22,937 nt of DNA, from IMG/VR virus record IMGVR_UViG_3300037095_000075, positions 1 through 22,937 of that record, one strand, 5' to 3'. The notes below the pieces were generated by a model. It was given only the letters and a program-made list of their open reading frames with translations. It was not told the origin of the DNA and did not search any database. Position 1 is the first letter of the stretch. The number at the start of each line of letters is the position of its first letter. Positions 8,245 through 15,500 of this stretch are shown in pieces. A program made the translations under genes and the position numbers. Source of the stretch: a virus.

Positions 8245-8925
8245 CTACGTGATGAACTTCAGGATGATGTCCGAGTAGTAGGCCACAGCTTGATTGCCGC
8301 TGGTGCCTGCGCTCACCCCGATGCCCTGTTTTCCAGCCGCAGTGTTGGCCGTTGACGACCCCTCAAACTTCCCAGCATTGTTTGTGTCGGGGAAGACGAA
8401 GTTGCCGACAGCGACGTTCGCCACCGAACCAACATTGACCGCCACGCGCCCGCCGCCGGCAAAGATCATCGTCCAGTTTCCGGGAGTGGGAGCCGTAGAT
8501 GCCCCATTCACCGTCGAAGGATTGATGAATACGCCGCAGAACAGGGATTTCAAGCCAAGAGAGTTCGCCACATCTGCCGTGGTAACAACCGGCAAACCGT
8601 AAGCCGTCTCCGGCAACGTTCCTTCTGTCGCCCCCTGGTCGAGAAGCATGAACGCCGGAGATCCCGCCAGCGCATAGGCGGCGGTCGCTCCCGAATCAAG
8701 CTGGACATACTGGTACGCGCCGTCGTAGAGCGTACTGCCGGACACCAAAGTGCCCGCCGCGGCAACGTTCTGCGCCTCTTGGGTACTCAACACCACGAGC
8801 TTGCCGGGGTTGAGGCCCATATAGAACGGGTTGCCGGCAATGTCGGCCTGCGCGGTCGAACTGGAGGAGTTAATCGTATTGAGCGGGCCGGGAAGCCATA
8901 TTCCCGGCGTTGTGAGCCTTGCCAT
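8245..8925 (-). CDS. Putative capsid decoration/minor head protein
   Basis: 226 aa, AGAGGAGA followed by 7 nt and ATG. Composition is Ala/Gly/Ser/Thr/Val-rich, beta-strand prone, with few charges (KLVVLSTQEAQNVAAAGTLV; GRVAVNVGSVANVAVGNFVF), and it ends GNQAVAYYSDIILKFIT. The gene follows directly after the major capsid gene, the usual position of decoration or head-stabilisation proteins, and the phrase VGNFVFPDTNNAGKFEGSS resembles the small beta-barrel of such proteins. I see no diagnostic motif, so another minor head protein is possible. Confidence 0.65.
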   Translation of the reverse strand: MARLTTPGIWLPGPLNTINSSSSTAQADIAGNPFYMGLNPGKLVVLSTQEAQNVAAAGTLVSGSTLYDGAYQYVQLDSGATAAYALAGSPAFMLLDQGATEGTLPETAYGLPVVTTADVANSLGLKSLFCGVFINPSTVNGASTAPTPGNWTMIFAGGGRVAVNVGSVANVAVGNFVFPDTNNAGKFEGSSTANTAAGKQGIGVSAGTSGNQAVAYYSDIILKFIT

Positions 8926-8943
8926 GACTGGTTCTCCTCTGGC

Positions 8944-10170
8944 CTAAGCCAAAATTCCATACGTCTGCTGGTCTTCGCGCGGGGTGGGTTGATAGAAGTT
9001 CAACACGTGCCGCAGCCACTGCACGTACAGGAACGGGTTCTCAGGCCACCGCGCCGGGTCCATGAAGAAGTAGTTCACCGGTGCGCCATCGGCCTCACGG
9101 TACTTCCACTTGTCGGGCGTGATCCAGAAAAGCGGCTCTCCCACCACAATCTGATTCAAGCCTCCAGCCAGCCCGTTCTTGGTCGAGTTCGAGGTGAATC
9201 CGAGATTCGGCAGATTCGAGATGCCCTGGTTCGATGCGATCATCGCGGCGGTCAGCGTGAACTGGCCGGTCTGAATCGCTCCCGGCGAAGGAGCCGTGCC
9301 GGAGGGCGCCTGGAAAAGGTTCGCAATCGACGGCTTGGGGGCGCTCGACGGAACGATGTCGTCGTAAAAGATCGTGCCGTTTTCGAGCTTGATGCCTTCC
9401 CAGTTGATGTGCTTGTCGTCGCGGGTGAAGTACCGCTCCTGGCGCTGGAAAGCGCTGGTGATCGAGGAGTACCCAAGATAGGAGGTCACGCCCAACTTGT
9501 CGCCGCCGTTCTGAATCGGCGTCAAGTAGGTCTTGAGCAGGGTCTGGTAGTTGGGCGGTGCGGGATTGCCGTTCTGATCGCCCAGCCAGATCGGAGTCGA
9601 ATTCAGCGATGCGCCGATGGCTCCATTGCGCGGCTGGCCGCCGTAGGTCGGGAAGACGTTGCCATCCCACGAAGGAACCACGCCGTCGTTCAACGCTTCG
9701 GAGATGCCGTTGATCGAAGCGAGGCGATTGTCGTTCACGCCGTTGCCGGAGGCTTGGCCGTGGCGGAACATGTCGCCCTCGATCTGGAAGTCGATGCCCT
9801 CGGTCATCTGGTTGAGGTACGCCTCAAGCAGCGCCACGCGAGCTTCCGGCCCCTTGTTCTGCGCCTCGATCACGAAGTCGTTCACGAGCTTGTACTTCGC
9901 GTACGCCTTCGGCTGGAAGAGCGAAGCCGTGATGACCTGCTCATCCATGATGGTGATATCTTCACCGGGGAACAGAGCCCCACCGCCAACACCCTGATAG
10001 AGGTCGGGAACCTGCATTCCCGCGCCGCCGCCGAACGGATCGTATGCGCCGGACGCCCTCATGTACCGCTGAAAGGGTGTCCCTACATATGAATTCTGGT
10101 AGATATATCCGTCGACAAGTTCGTTGAGGGTAGTGGCGGAAAGCTCAGGAAACAACGGGCCAAAAGCCAT
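8944..10170 (-). CDS. Major capsid protein
   Basis: 408 aa with a strong ribosome binding site (AAGGAG, 8 nt before ATG). It follows the scaffold gene by 22 nt, the standard scaffold-capsid order. The N-terminus (LSATTLNELVDGYIYQNSYV) is followed by helical sequence around residues 80-120 (ASLFQPKAYAKYKLVNDFVI, ARVALLEAYLNQMTEGIDFQ) resembling the long spine-helix/E-loop part of HK97-fold capsid proteins, and the C-terminal part (RWPENPFLYVQWLRHVLNFY) is aromatic-rich. It should form the icosahedral shell. The specific subfamily is not certain. The HK97 fold is inferred from known universality in tailed phages and from length and context. Confidence 0.85.
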   Translation of the reverse strand: MAFGPLFPELSATTLNELVDGYIYQNSYVGTPFQRYMRASGAYDPFGGGAGMQVPDLYQGVGGGALFPGEDITIMDEQVITASLFQPKAYAKYKLVNDFVIEAQNKGPEARVALLEAYLNQMTEGIDFQIEGDMFRHGQASGNGVNDNRLASINGISEALNDGVVPSWDGNVFPTYGGQPRNGAIGASLNSTPIWLGDQNGNPAPPNYQTLLKTYLTPIQNGGDKLGVTSYLGYSSITSAFQRQERYFTRDDKHINWEGIKLENGTIFYDDIVPSSAPKPSIANLFQAPSGTAPSPGAIQTGQFTLTAAMIASNQGISNLPNLGFTSNSTKNGLAGGLNQIVVGEPLFWITPDKWKYREADGAPVNYFFMDPARWPENPFLYVQWLRHVLNFYQPTPREDQQTYGILA

Positions 10171-10192
10171 CGGGATCTCTCCTTGAAAATAC

Positions 10193-11032
10193 TTACGCTG
10201 CTTGCGCCTCGCGCACCTTGCTCAAAGCCTGGTTGCGCCAGTCGGTATTACGTTCACGAGAACTGTGGGACGACTGCCACGGCTTCTCCGCACTCTTTCC
10301 CGCATCCGTGGACTTGTAGCGGTCGTACCGGCTCGGCTGGCCGCGGCGCATGTGGGGGTTCGCTCCAACACGCTCGCGCTCTTCCTTGAGAACCGATGCG
10401 CGAATCTCGTCGTCGTGCTTCTTTTGGTTGGCGGCAGAAATCTCGGTGCGCTTGGTCGCAACGTTGTACTTCTGCTCCCACGCATTCTTGAGCGTGAAGC
10501 CCTTGTTGCCGAGCAGATGCTGGCGGTTGACTTCGTTGACAAGCTCCTGCGTTCCGCCTAGAGGTGCGTTGAACAGGCCGAAGTGCTCGGCGTTCAAGTC
10601 CTGCAACGCCATCAGAGTATTCGCCTGCCTGTTCTGGAATTGGCCGAAATCGTCGCGTGTGACCAGATTCGGGTCGGGAGATCCGGGGGCGCGAACCTGC
10701 TTGTTCGGGTCCACTGCGGGAGTGTCGTCAATCACGATTCCGAGCTCCTTCGCCTTCGCCAGCTTCGCTTCTGCGGCGGCGCGTTTGGCGTCGGAGTCGA
10801 TGGCCTGCTGCGTCACGTCGCGGAGCGCGGGCACAAACTCGGAATTGTAGCGGGTAGTGAACTGCTCAAGCTCGCCTTCGGCCTTGGTCTTCGCAGCGGT
10901 CAGTGAGGCGTTGGCGTCGATCACCTTTTTGAGCATCGACTTGAACTTGTTGTCTCCGAGGATGGTTTCGTAGGTCTTCAACTCATCGTCGGTCAGCCCG
11001 GATTCCTGCTTGAGCCATTCGAGTTCGGTCAT
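10193..11032 (-). CDS. Capsid scaffolding protein
   Basis: 279 aa, highly charged and helical. Residues 1-95 (GLTDDELKTYETILGDNKFK, ANASLTAAKTKAEGELEQFT, AKRAAAEAKLAKAKELGI) are coiled-coil-like. The C-terminus is basic and hydrophilic (RRGQPSRYDRYKST, SSRERNTDWRNQALSKVREA), like the capsid-binding tail of phage scaffolds. It sits directly upstream of the major capsid gene. Scaffolds guide procapsid assembly and leave before or during packaging. No protease domain is visible. Function is inferred from composition, length and conserved gene order. Confidence 0.78.
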   Translation of the reverse strand: MTELEWLKQESGLTDDELKTYETILGDNKFKSMLKKVIDANASLTAAKTKAEGELEQFTTRYNSEFVPALRDVTQQAIDSDAKRAAAEAKLAKAKELGIVIDDTPAVDPNKQVRAPGSPDPNLVTRDDFGQFQNRQANTLMALQDLNAEHFGLFNAPLGGTQELVNEVNRQHLLGNKGFTLKNAWEQKYNVATKRTEISAANQKKHDDEIRASVLKEERERVGANPHMRRGQPSRYDRYKSTDAGKSAEKPWQSSHSSRERNTDWRNQALSKVREAQAA

Positions 11033-11060
11033 GGTGTTCTCTCCTCGAAACCGTTCAGGA

Positions 11061-11300
11061 CTACCGGGGTGGGGCTGGGGCTTGCTGCGGAGCCGATCCC
11101 GCCGATGCGCTGGCCTGGATCATCTGCAACCCCTTGAGCATCATCTGAATGCCCTGCTGGCCCTGTGGGAACTGCTGCGTGAGCCCTTGAATGAGCTGCG
11201 ACAGCATGGCCAGCTTCACAACAGGAGAAGCGCCACCGCCCTGCGGTGATGGCGCTCCCTGTGGAGGTTGCTGCGGTGACGGCATGGGGGATGAACCCAA
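11061..11300 (-). CDS. Small Pro/Gln-rich protein
   Basis: 79 aa if it starts at TTG 11300, 74 aa if at ATG 11285. I prefer TTG because AGAGGG lies 6 nt upstream and the upstream 37-aa gene stops at 11302, one base away, suggesting coupled translation; the ATG has no ribosome binding site. The N-terminal third is Pro/Gln/Gly-rich (PSPQQPPQGAPSPQGGGASP), the middle is helical (VVKLAMLSQLIQGLTQQF, IQMMLKGLQMIQASA), and the end is Ala/Pro-rich. No family is recognised. It precedes the scaffold gene and might be a small assembly or internal head protein. An upstream ATG (11378) in this frame lies inside the 37-aa gene and is not credible. Confidence 0.6.
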   Translation of the reverse strand: MGSSPMPSPQQPPQGAPSPQGGGASPVVKLAMLSQLIQGLTQQFPQGQQGIQMMLKGLQMIQASASAGSAPQQAPAPPR

Positions 11301-11301
11301 G

Positions 11302-11415
11302 TTAGGCCCTCTTCTTCTTGCTTTCCTTGCGGCGACGGCCCTTGTGATGCATTGCCTTATGACCCAGGTGCGGGCCAACGACGGTCAGCTTTTTACGACC
11401 CCTGCGCTTTGCCAT
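11302..11415 (-). CDS. Very small, strongly basic protein (37 aa)
   Basis: ATG 11415 has GGAGA upstream with good spacing and the frame ends at TAA 11302. The product starts MAKRRGRKKLTVVGPHLGHK and ends RRRKESKKKRA; 16 of 37 residues are Lys or Arg and four are His. A protein this basic probably binds nucleic acid, for example packaged DNA or RNA, but no family is recognised. It is too short for many gene callers. It is the first gene of the scaffold-capsid group, after a 174-bp spacer with a strong hairpin, and is probably translationally coupled to the next gene. Confidence 0.7.
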   Translation of the reverse strand: MAKRRGRKKLTVVGPHLGHKAMHHKGRRRKESKKKRA

Positions 11416-11509
11416 GTGCTTCTCTCCTGATTTGGATTTGGGGAGGAGCCGCTAGCCGCATCAGGAATCGAGGGGGCGGTAGTCCTTTGGTTTCTAAACG
11501 CAACAATAC

Positions 11510-11544
11510 AACGCCGATTCCCCGCGTAAAGGAGAATCGGCGTT
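11510..11544 (-). terminator. Strong hairpin, probable terminator between portal and capsid gene groups
   Basis: A perfect 11-bp inverted repeat, AACGCCGATTC / GAATCGGCGTT, with a 13-nt loop. On the minus strand it is followed by GTATTGTTGCGTTTAG, which is only moderately U-rich, so it could terminate, attenuate or protect an RNA end. It lies in the spacer between the 81-aa gene (ends 11590) and the 37-aa gene (starts 11415). I see no convincing sigma70 promoter in this spacer. Confidence 0.6.
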
Positions 11545-11577
11545 AGTTGTGACTATTTCTGCAATTGTTGTGATTCC

Positions 11578-11591
11578 GTGCGATATTACCT
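11578..11591 (-). promoter_or_regulatory. 14-bp motif, copy A
   Basis: On the minus strand this reads AGGTAATATCGCAC, 12 of 14 matches to the motif GTGYAATATCSCAC found also at 11877-11890, 19759-19772 and 22410-22423. It overlaps the stop codon of the 81-aa gene and heads the spacer before the capsid genes. The function is unknown; a protein-binding site or phage-specific promoter element is possible. Confidence 0.4.
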
Positions 11592-11835
11592 ATTTCCCTG
11601 CGGGTCGCTTTTCCAACCCTTTTTCGGCGAGAATTGCGGCCACATCATCGACATGGAGACAATCGACCATGCAGGCGTAGTCGTTTGGGGCCTGAATGAT
11701 GGCGATGTTCCCGTTGCAGTAGTCGTTTCCGGGTACCGCGCTGTGCAGTACGCCGAAAGCCTCCACCTTGCCTTCGCCTGTCAATTTCACGATCTTGTCG
11801 CCATTCTTCGCTTCACGTCCGTTGCGATAGTGCAT
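11590..11835 (-). CDS. Small hypothetical phage protein with N-G-D-K-I-V domain
   Basis: 81 aa from ATG 11835, chosen because GGGAG lies 6 nt upstream; an ATG seven codons earlier (11856) has no such site. The N-terminus MHYRNGREAKNGDKIVKLTG resembles small phage beta-barrel proteins that begin with Y-x-x-G-x-E-A-x-x-G-D-x-V. The middle (GVLHSAVPGNDYCNGNIAII) holds a Cys and the C-terminus is helical (DDVAAILAEKGLEK). The function is unknown. It is flanked on both sides by the 14-bp motif (11578-11591 and 11877-11890), which is unusual in this otherwise gap-free block. Confidence 0.65.
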   Translation of the reverse strand: MHYRNGREAKNGDKIVKLTGEGKVEAFGVLHSAVPGNDYCNGNIAIIQAPNDYACMVDCLHVDDVAAILAEKGLEKRPAGK

Positions 11836-11876
11836 TTCATGCTCCCACGCGACCACTCCGTCGCCGGTTTATTTTC

Positions 11877-11890
11877 GTGCGATATTACAC
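11877..11890 (-). promoter_or_regulatory. 14-bp motif, copy B
   Basis: The minus strand reads GTGTAATATCGCAC, identical to copy C, and the identity extends to 16 bases (AAGTGTAATATCGCAC). It overlaps the TAA stop of the 90-aa gene and lies 41 nt upstream of the 81-aa gene. No matching -35 element is seen, so it is not an ordinary sigma70 promoter. Confidence 0.45.
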
Positions 11891-12157
11891 TTCGACGGTG
11901 ACAGACCCCGCCGCAAGCTCGCCCTCGTTGTCGAAGACGATGCCGCCGGAGTTGGCCGGAATCCTGTCTTCCTTCACGAACACAAGGCTGGCAATCGAAC
12001 CTCCCGGCCCGATCTGCGCCGTCAGTGCGCCTACGTTGCCCTCTTTCCGGATGAGGTCCAAGGCTTCTGTCAGCAAGGCTCTTCCGCCGTCCGTCTGCTT
12101 GATGTCGGGCGTGAATGTCGTTTTTCTGTTAAGCGTGATTTTCGTTGCCGTTTTCAT
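11885..12157 (-). CDS. Small hypothetical protein downstream of portal
   Basis: 90 aa from ATG 12157, with AAGGAG 5 nt upstream. An in-frame ATG at 12337 lies deep in the portal gene and has no ribosome binding site. The sequence (MKTATKITLNRKTTFTPDIK, TDGGRALLTEALDLIRKEGN, then ASLVFVKEDRIPANSGGIVF) suggests alternating strands and one helix. No family is recognised. It follows the portal stop (12168) by 10 nt, so it is probably co-transcribed with the portal. Its stop codon is embedded in the 14-bp motif copy B. Confidence 0.7.
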   Translation of the reverse strand: MKTATKITLNRKTTFTPDIKQTDGGRALLTEALDLIRKEGNVGALTAQIGPGGSIASLVFVKEDRIPANSGGIVFDNEGELAAGSVTVEV

Positions 12158-12167
12158 TCCTTCTCCT

Positions 12168-15041
12168 TCACGTCGTAGCCACAACGGCCCTTCCGCCGCT
12201 GGCTGTGCCTTTCTGTTTGATTTTCCCTTGCCCCGGCTTTTTCGCCGGAGCACCGGAACCCGGAGCGCCCGGCTTAGGCCCAGGCTTACCTCCAGGGTCG
12301 GGAGGGTCCAGACCGAGCGCGTGCTGCAACTTCGCAATCTGCGCCTCGTCCGTAAGCTTCTCCTTGGCCCAGTTCAACACCTTCTCCTTGATCGTCGAAC
12401 CTTCAATGCTGCCCCAGTTCGACAGGTCAAACTCGTTTGCCAGCGTCTCAGGGTCAATCGGTACACCCTTGCCGAGTAGCGCCAGCAGGTTGAGCTTCTT
12501 CTGCGCCTGCGCGATGTAGTGCATCGAGTGCGGCGTCACGCTCACGCGGATGTTGCGAAGGAAATTCTTCGCTCGTTCCGACTCCGTGACTCCCGACTCG
12601 ACCGGGTTGCCTGCCGCGTCCGTTGTCTGCTCGCCCTCAAGATGCGACGGGATGATCGAGTATGGCTTGTAATCGAAGGTTGCCGGCGCAATCGCATCTA
12701 CGCCGACATAATCCGCAAGCACTCCCACGGGCATGTATTGAACGACCAATCCCAGGAAGATCCTCGCCAGGTCACGAAAGCCGCGCTCCATCGACCGCGA
12801 AGTTCCCATCACCGTTGGGCCTTCGGCGTCGAGCAGTTTTTCCGGGTCGGAGATGTTGGCGCGGAGCTTTTCGAGTGACTTGATTTGGTCGTGCCCCAAC
12901 TGGCGCATGATGCTCGCCTGAAGGAACTCGACAATCTTCATCACCCATTCGGGAATGTTGTAGCACCACTCCGGGAACGGAGGACGCAACACCGGCTCCT
13001 TGATGTCGCCATCCACTCCCCAGCCAATGCCGGGATCGAACGGGTCCAGCGACTCCGCTTGCCGTGACGTGAGCTTGCCTTGCTTGTCTCCAGTCGTGAT
13101 GTCCGTGTTGTACACCTTGCCAGGATTCGCCCTTGCCATCGCCACGCGGTAGATGTAGCGCATCAGGTCGTCGATGGCGTCCTGCGTGTTCGCCGTGCCC
13201 TGGAAGAGCGAGAACCCTGTATCCTCCCACGCCCATTCGTCCAGATAGAACGGCACCAGGGGCACCATGCCGTGCCAGTCGAACGCGGGCCCGTCGTACA
13301 TCAGAGCGTCATTGCAGGAGATCAGCAGACGCCGGTAGGGATACACCCGGCAATCGTCCTCAGTGGCCGGCCGCGTGACGTTCTTGCCGCCCTCGAAGCG
13401 CGTAATCATCTGGCCGACGTAAGGAACTGTGTAGGCCCAACTTGTGCCCGCCTGGCCCATCTCCAGCGGTTTACCAATTTGGTTCCCATCGGGTCCGAGT
13501 ACCGGGTTGCCCTGCTCGTCCACTTCGCCGTAGTTGATTCTCAGGTCGAGGACGTAAGTGTAGTAGATGTCGCAGTTGCCTGTAATTGTGATGGTATCGC
13601 CCTGCCTCATCAGCCATGTACCAAGCCCAGTGGTGGGGCACCATACATCCTCAGTGGATACCAGCTTTTTGGTCAGATTCTGCAAACCACGCTCTGCGTT
13701 GTGCAATAAGGTGAATGTCCGGCACGGATGCTCCTCAAGAACCTTTCTGCCGCTGGAAGTTGCGATTCCTTCAAGAGCGCACGCGAGCTTCATGGCGTCA
13801 TGGACAGGGCCAACATTTTGAGCGAACTGAGTGGTTCCCCTCTGCCCTTCTCCGTGCTGACGCTTGTGGCCCTCTCCGTAGAGCATCCCCACAATGAACG
13901 CTCGTCGCTCGCCTGAGGTCATCTTCAAAACCATCTGTTCGGCGTTTCCTCTTTCAAGAAACTGCTCAACCTCCATCGCATCTAATCCTGGACCATCGGG
14001 AGCGGGAGCGGCCTGTATCAGCCTGGTTTTCTGTCGAGTGCACTCGTCTAGCGTCCGCATTTCAGGCGCGTTGCTGTATGCGTCTTTCTTGTATTTCCCG
14101 ATGCGCCTCTTTACGGCCCAGCGGTGCTCTTTGGTGCACTTGACCGTGAACCCTTTTGTTCCGTACTGATAAACTTCCTTGTCTTGGAATAGATTGACGC
14201 CTTCCAGTCGGGTCCACTCACATCGCCCGGTTTCTTTGTCGTAACCCATAACCTCCTGCCCCACCGCAATTTCGTTGTATTTCTTCCAACCGGCGCGGGT
14301 TAGGATTTCCGAATTGAGGGGGACGCAAAATAATTCCTTCTTCGAGCCAAGCTGGTGCATCCGCCAGCGGTTGCGGTCGTAGGAGCGTTCATTGTTCCCG
14401 GAAGGCGTCCGGGCATAGGTCTTCTCCCCGAAAGGCTTGAGCTTCGATTGGAACTCCGGGAACCTTGCATGGGCCTCAGCAATGCCCGTCTGGACAACCA
14501 GAGTCACGATGTAGGCGTTCTGGTAGTTCCGGCCCCGCGGCAACTGAATTGGCAGCACGTCCGGCTGTCCCAGCGCCATGAACACGAACTCGCCATCGCC
14601 CATGCCAAACTTCGACCGCGAGTAAAACGGGTAGATGAACCCGGCGCCGGAGATGGCAGCGAATTGCAGTGCATCCTTGATGGCGCGATCCACAAACGAT
14701 TCCATGTAGATCGACTTAGCCACCTTGGACATCATGTTGCACTCGGCAAGAAACGCCTTGTTCTCGGTCGAGTAGCCCCAGTAGGGCCGGATGTCGGAGA
14801 GCGCCTCAACAATCTCCAGTACGCCGCGCTTGAGGTCGCCGGTGGTGAAGTTGGCCCACTTGGTAGAGACCTTGCCGCCCGTCTTGCCCGCGAGAATGTC
14901 CATCGCCCGTGTCAGGCTGGTGGAGCGGTTACTCTCCCGATACCATGTGATGCCTTGGTCGATGCACCGCTTGACGAAGCCATGCTTTACGTCGTCTGCT
15001 GATTCGTAATTTGGGCATTGCCAGCTCGTCTCTTGTTCCAC
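12168..15041 (-). CDS. Portal protein precursor containing an intein
   Basis: 957 aa as encoded; 706 aa after predicted removal of residues 239-489. The start is GTG 15041, directly after the upstream TAA, with AAGGTGA upstream. Portal features include a helical N-terminal region (KRCIDQGITWYRESNRSTSL), a conserved core (NTQDAIDDLMRYIYRVAMAR, VYNTDITTGDKQGKLTSRQA), and a charged, Pro/Lys-rich C-terminus. Portals form the 12-subunit ring at one capsid vertex through which TerL pumps DNA. The intein splits the sequence between ...LGSKKELF and CDIYYTYVLDLRINYG, which rejoin as a plausible continuous beta segment. Without splicing the portal would carry a 251-aa insertion and probably be inactive, so splicing is likely needed for virion formation. 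Confidence 0.9.
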   Translation of the reverse strand: MEQETSWQCPNYESADDVKHGFVKRCIDQGITWYRESNRSTSLTRAMDILAGKTGGKVSTKWANFTTGDLKRGVLEIVEALSDIRPYWGYSTENKAFLAECNMMSKVAKSIYMESFVDRAIKDALQFAAISGAGFIYPFYSRSKFGMGDGEFVFMALGQPDVLPIQLPRGRNYQNAYIVTLVVQTGIAEAHARFPEFQSKLKPFGEKTYARTPSGNNERSYDRNRWRMHQLGSKKELFCVPLNSEILTRAGWKKYNEIAVGQEVMGYDKETGRCEWTRLEGVNLFQDKEVYQYGTKGFTVKCTKEHRWAVKRRIGKYKKDAYSNAPEMRTLDECTRQKTRLIQAAPAPDGPGLDAMEVEQFLERGNAEQMVLKMTSGERRAFIVGMLYGEGHKRQHGEGQRGTTQFAQNVGPVHDAMKLACALEGIATSSGRKVLEEHPCRTFTLLHNAERGLQNLTKKLVSTEDVWCPTTGLGTWLMRQGDTITITGNCDIYYTYVLDLRINYGEVDEQGNPVLGPDGNQIGKPLEMGQAGTSWAYTVPYVGQMITRFEGGKNVTRPATEDDCRVYPYRRLLISCNDALMYDGPAFDWHGMVPLVPFYLDEWAWEDTGFSLFQGTANTQDAIDDLMRYIYRVAMARANPGKVYNTDITTGDKQGKLTSRQAESLDPFDPGIGWGVDGDIKEPVLRPPFPEWCYNIPEWVMKIVEFLQASIMRQLGHDQIKSLEKLRANISDPEKLLDAEGPTVMGTSRSMERGFRDLARIFLGLVVQYMPVGVLADYVGVDAIAPATFDYKPYSIIPSHLEGEQTTDAAGNPVESGVTESERAKNFLRNIRVSVTPHSMHYIAQAQKKLNLLALLGKGVPIDPETLANEFDLSNWGSIEGSTIKEKVLNWAKEKLTDEAQIAKLQHALGLDPPDPGGKPGPKPGAPGSGAPAKKPGQGKIKQKGTASGGRAVVATT
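13575..14327 (-). mobile_element. Intein in the portal protein, with degenerate homing-endonuclease region
   Basis: 251 aa, portal residues 239-489. The N-terminal splicing block starts at Cys239 (CVPLNSEILTRAGWKKYNEI). Block B has the T-x-x-H signature (KCTKEHRW, His306). The C-terminal blocks read DVWCPTTGLGTWLMRQGDT then ITITGN, followed by Cys490 (+1). The penultimate residue is Gly, not the usual His, as seen in a minority of inteins. Between the splicing blocks, about 150 residues include one LAGLIDADG-like helix (AFIVGMLYGEG, about 381-391); only one clear motif is seen, so endonuclease activity may be reduced or lost. The nucleotide composition looks more AT-rich than the surrounding portal. 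The frame is intact across both junctions. Confidence 0.92.
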
Positions 15042-15500
15042 TTAGTTCACCTTCGTTCTTGCTGCCGGAAGCGGAGCGGGCGCATCTTCCATCGAACTGA
15101 CGCCGTACCGCGTGTTCTGCTGATTCGCGTGGTCGCGGTCCGCCATCCGCTGCAACGCTTCGCGGATGAATGTCTTCTCCCACTCCTTGACGCCGGAGGC
15201 CGTAAGCCGCTGCATGAGCCTGCCTCGCAGAGCCTCGTAGTGCGCCCGGCCCCGCGCCCAAATCTTCTCGATCAGCTTCTCGTTGGCTTCGCGCTCCTGC
15301 TCGTGCAACTTGCGGAACACGCGGTCCATTTCCTTCGGCTGATTCGTCTTGTGGCGGTTGTAGCCGATTCGGTGCGGAGTCATCGGCGAAGTCATCACCA
15401 CATGCCCGGTTGCTGGGTTCTGGTCGTACCAGACTACTTCCTTGCCGTTCTCGAAGGCCCAGTCGTCTTTGCGCTCGCCGGGTAGGATTATCAGGCTCAC
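15042..15500 (-). CDS. Hypothetical charged protein between terminase and portal
   Basis: 152 aa. Its ATG overlaps the TerL stop (ATGA). The N-terminus (MSLIILPGERKDDWAFENGK) is followed by VVWYDQNPATGHVVMTSPMT, then a long charged helical region (EMDRVFRKLHEQEREANEKL, WARGRAHYEALRGRLMQRLT, REALQRMADRDHANQQNTRY) that may form a coiled coil. No family is recognised. Its place between TerL and portal and its tight coupling suggest a packaging or head-assembly role, but this is inference from position only. Confidence 0.75.
   Translation of the reverse strand: MSLIILPGERKDDWAFENGKEVVWYDQNPATGHVVMTSPMTPHRIGYNRHKTNQPKEMDRVFRKLHEQEREANEKLIEKIWARGRAHYEALRGRLMQRLTASGVKEWEKTFIREALQRMADRDHANQQNTRYGVSSMEDAPAPLPAARTKVN

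Noticed and set aside
8779-10092. Plus-strand open frame of 437 codons
   Set aside because: Antisense to the major capsid gene and its neighbour; Arg/Val/His-rich composition typical of a GC-rich shadow frame, no ribosome binding site.
13575-14327. Intron instead of intein in the portal gene
   Set aside because: The insert is fully in frame, has no stop, and carries protein-splicing motifs at both ends.
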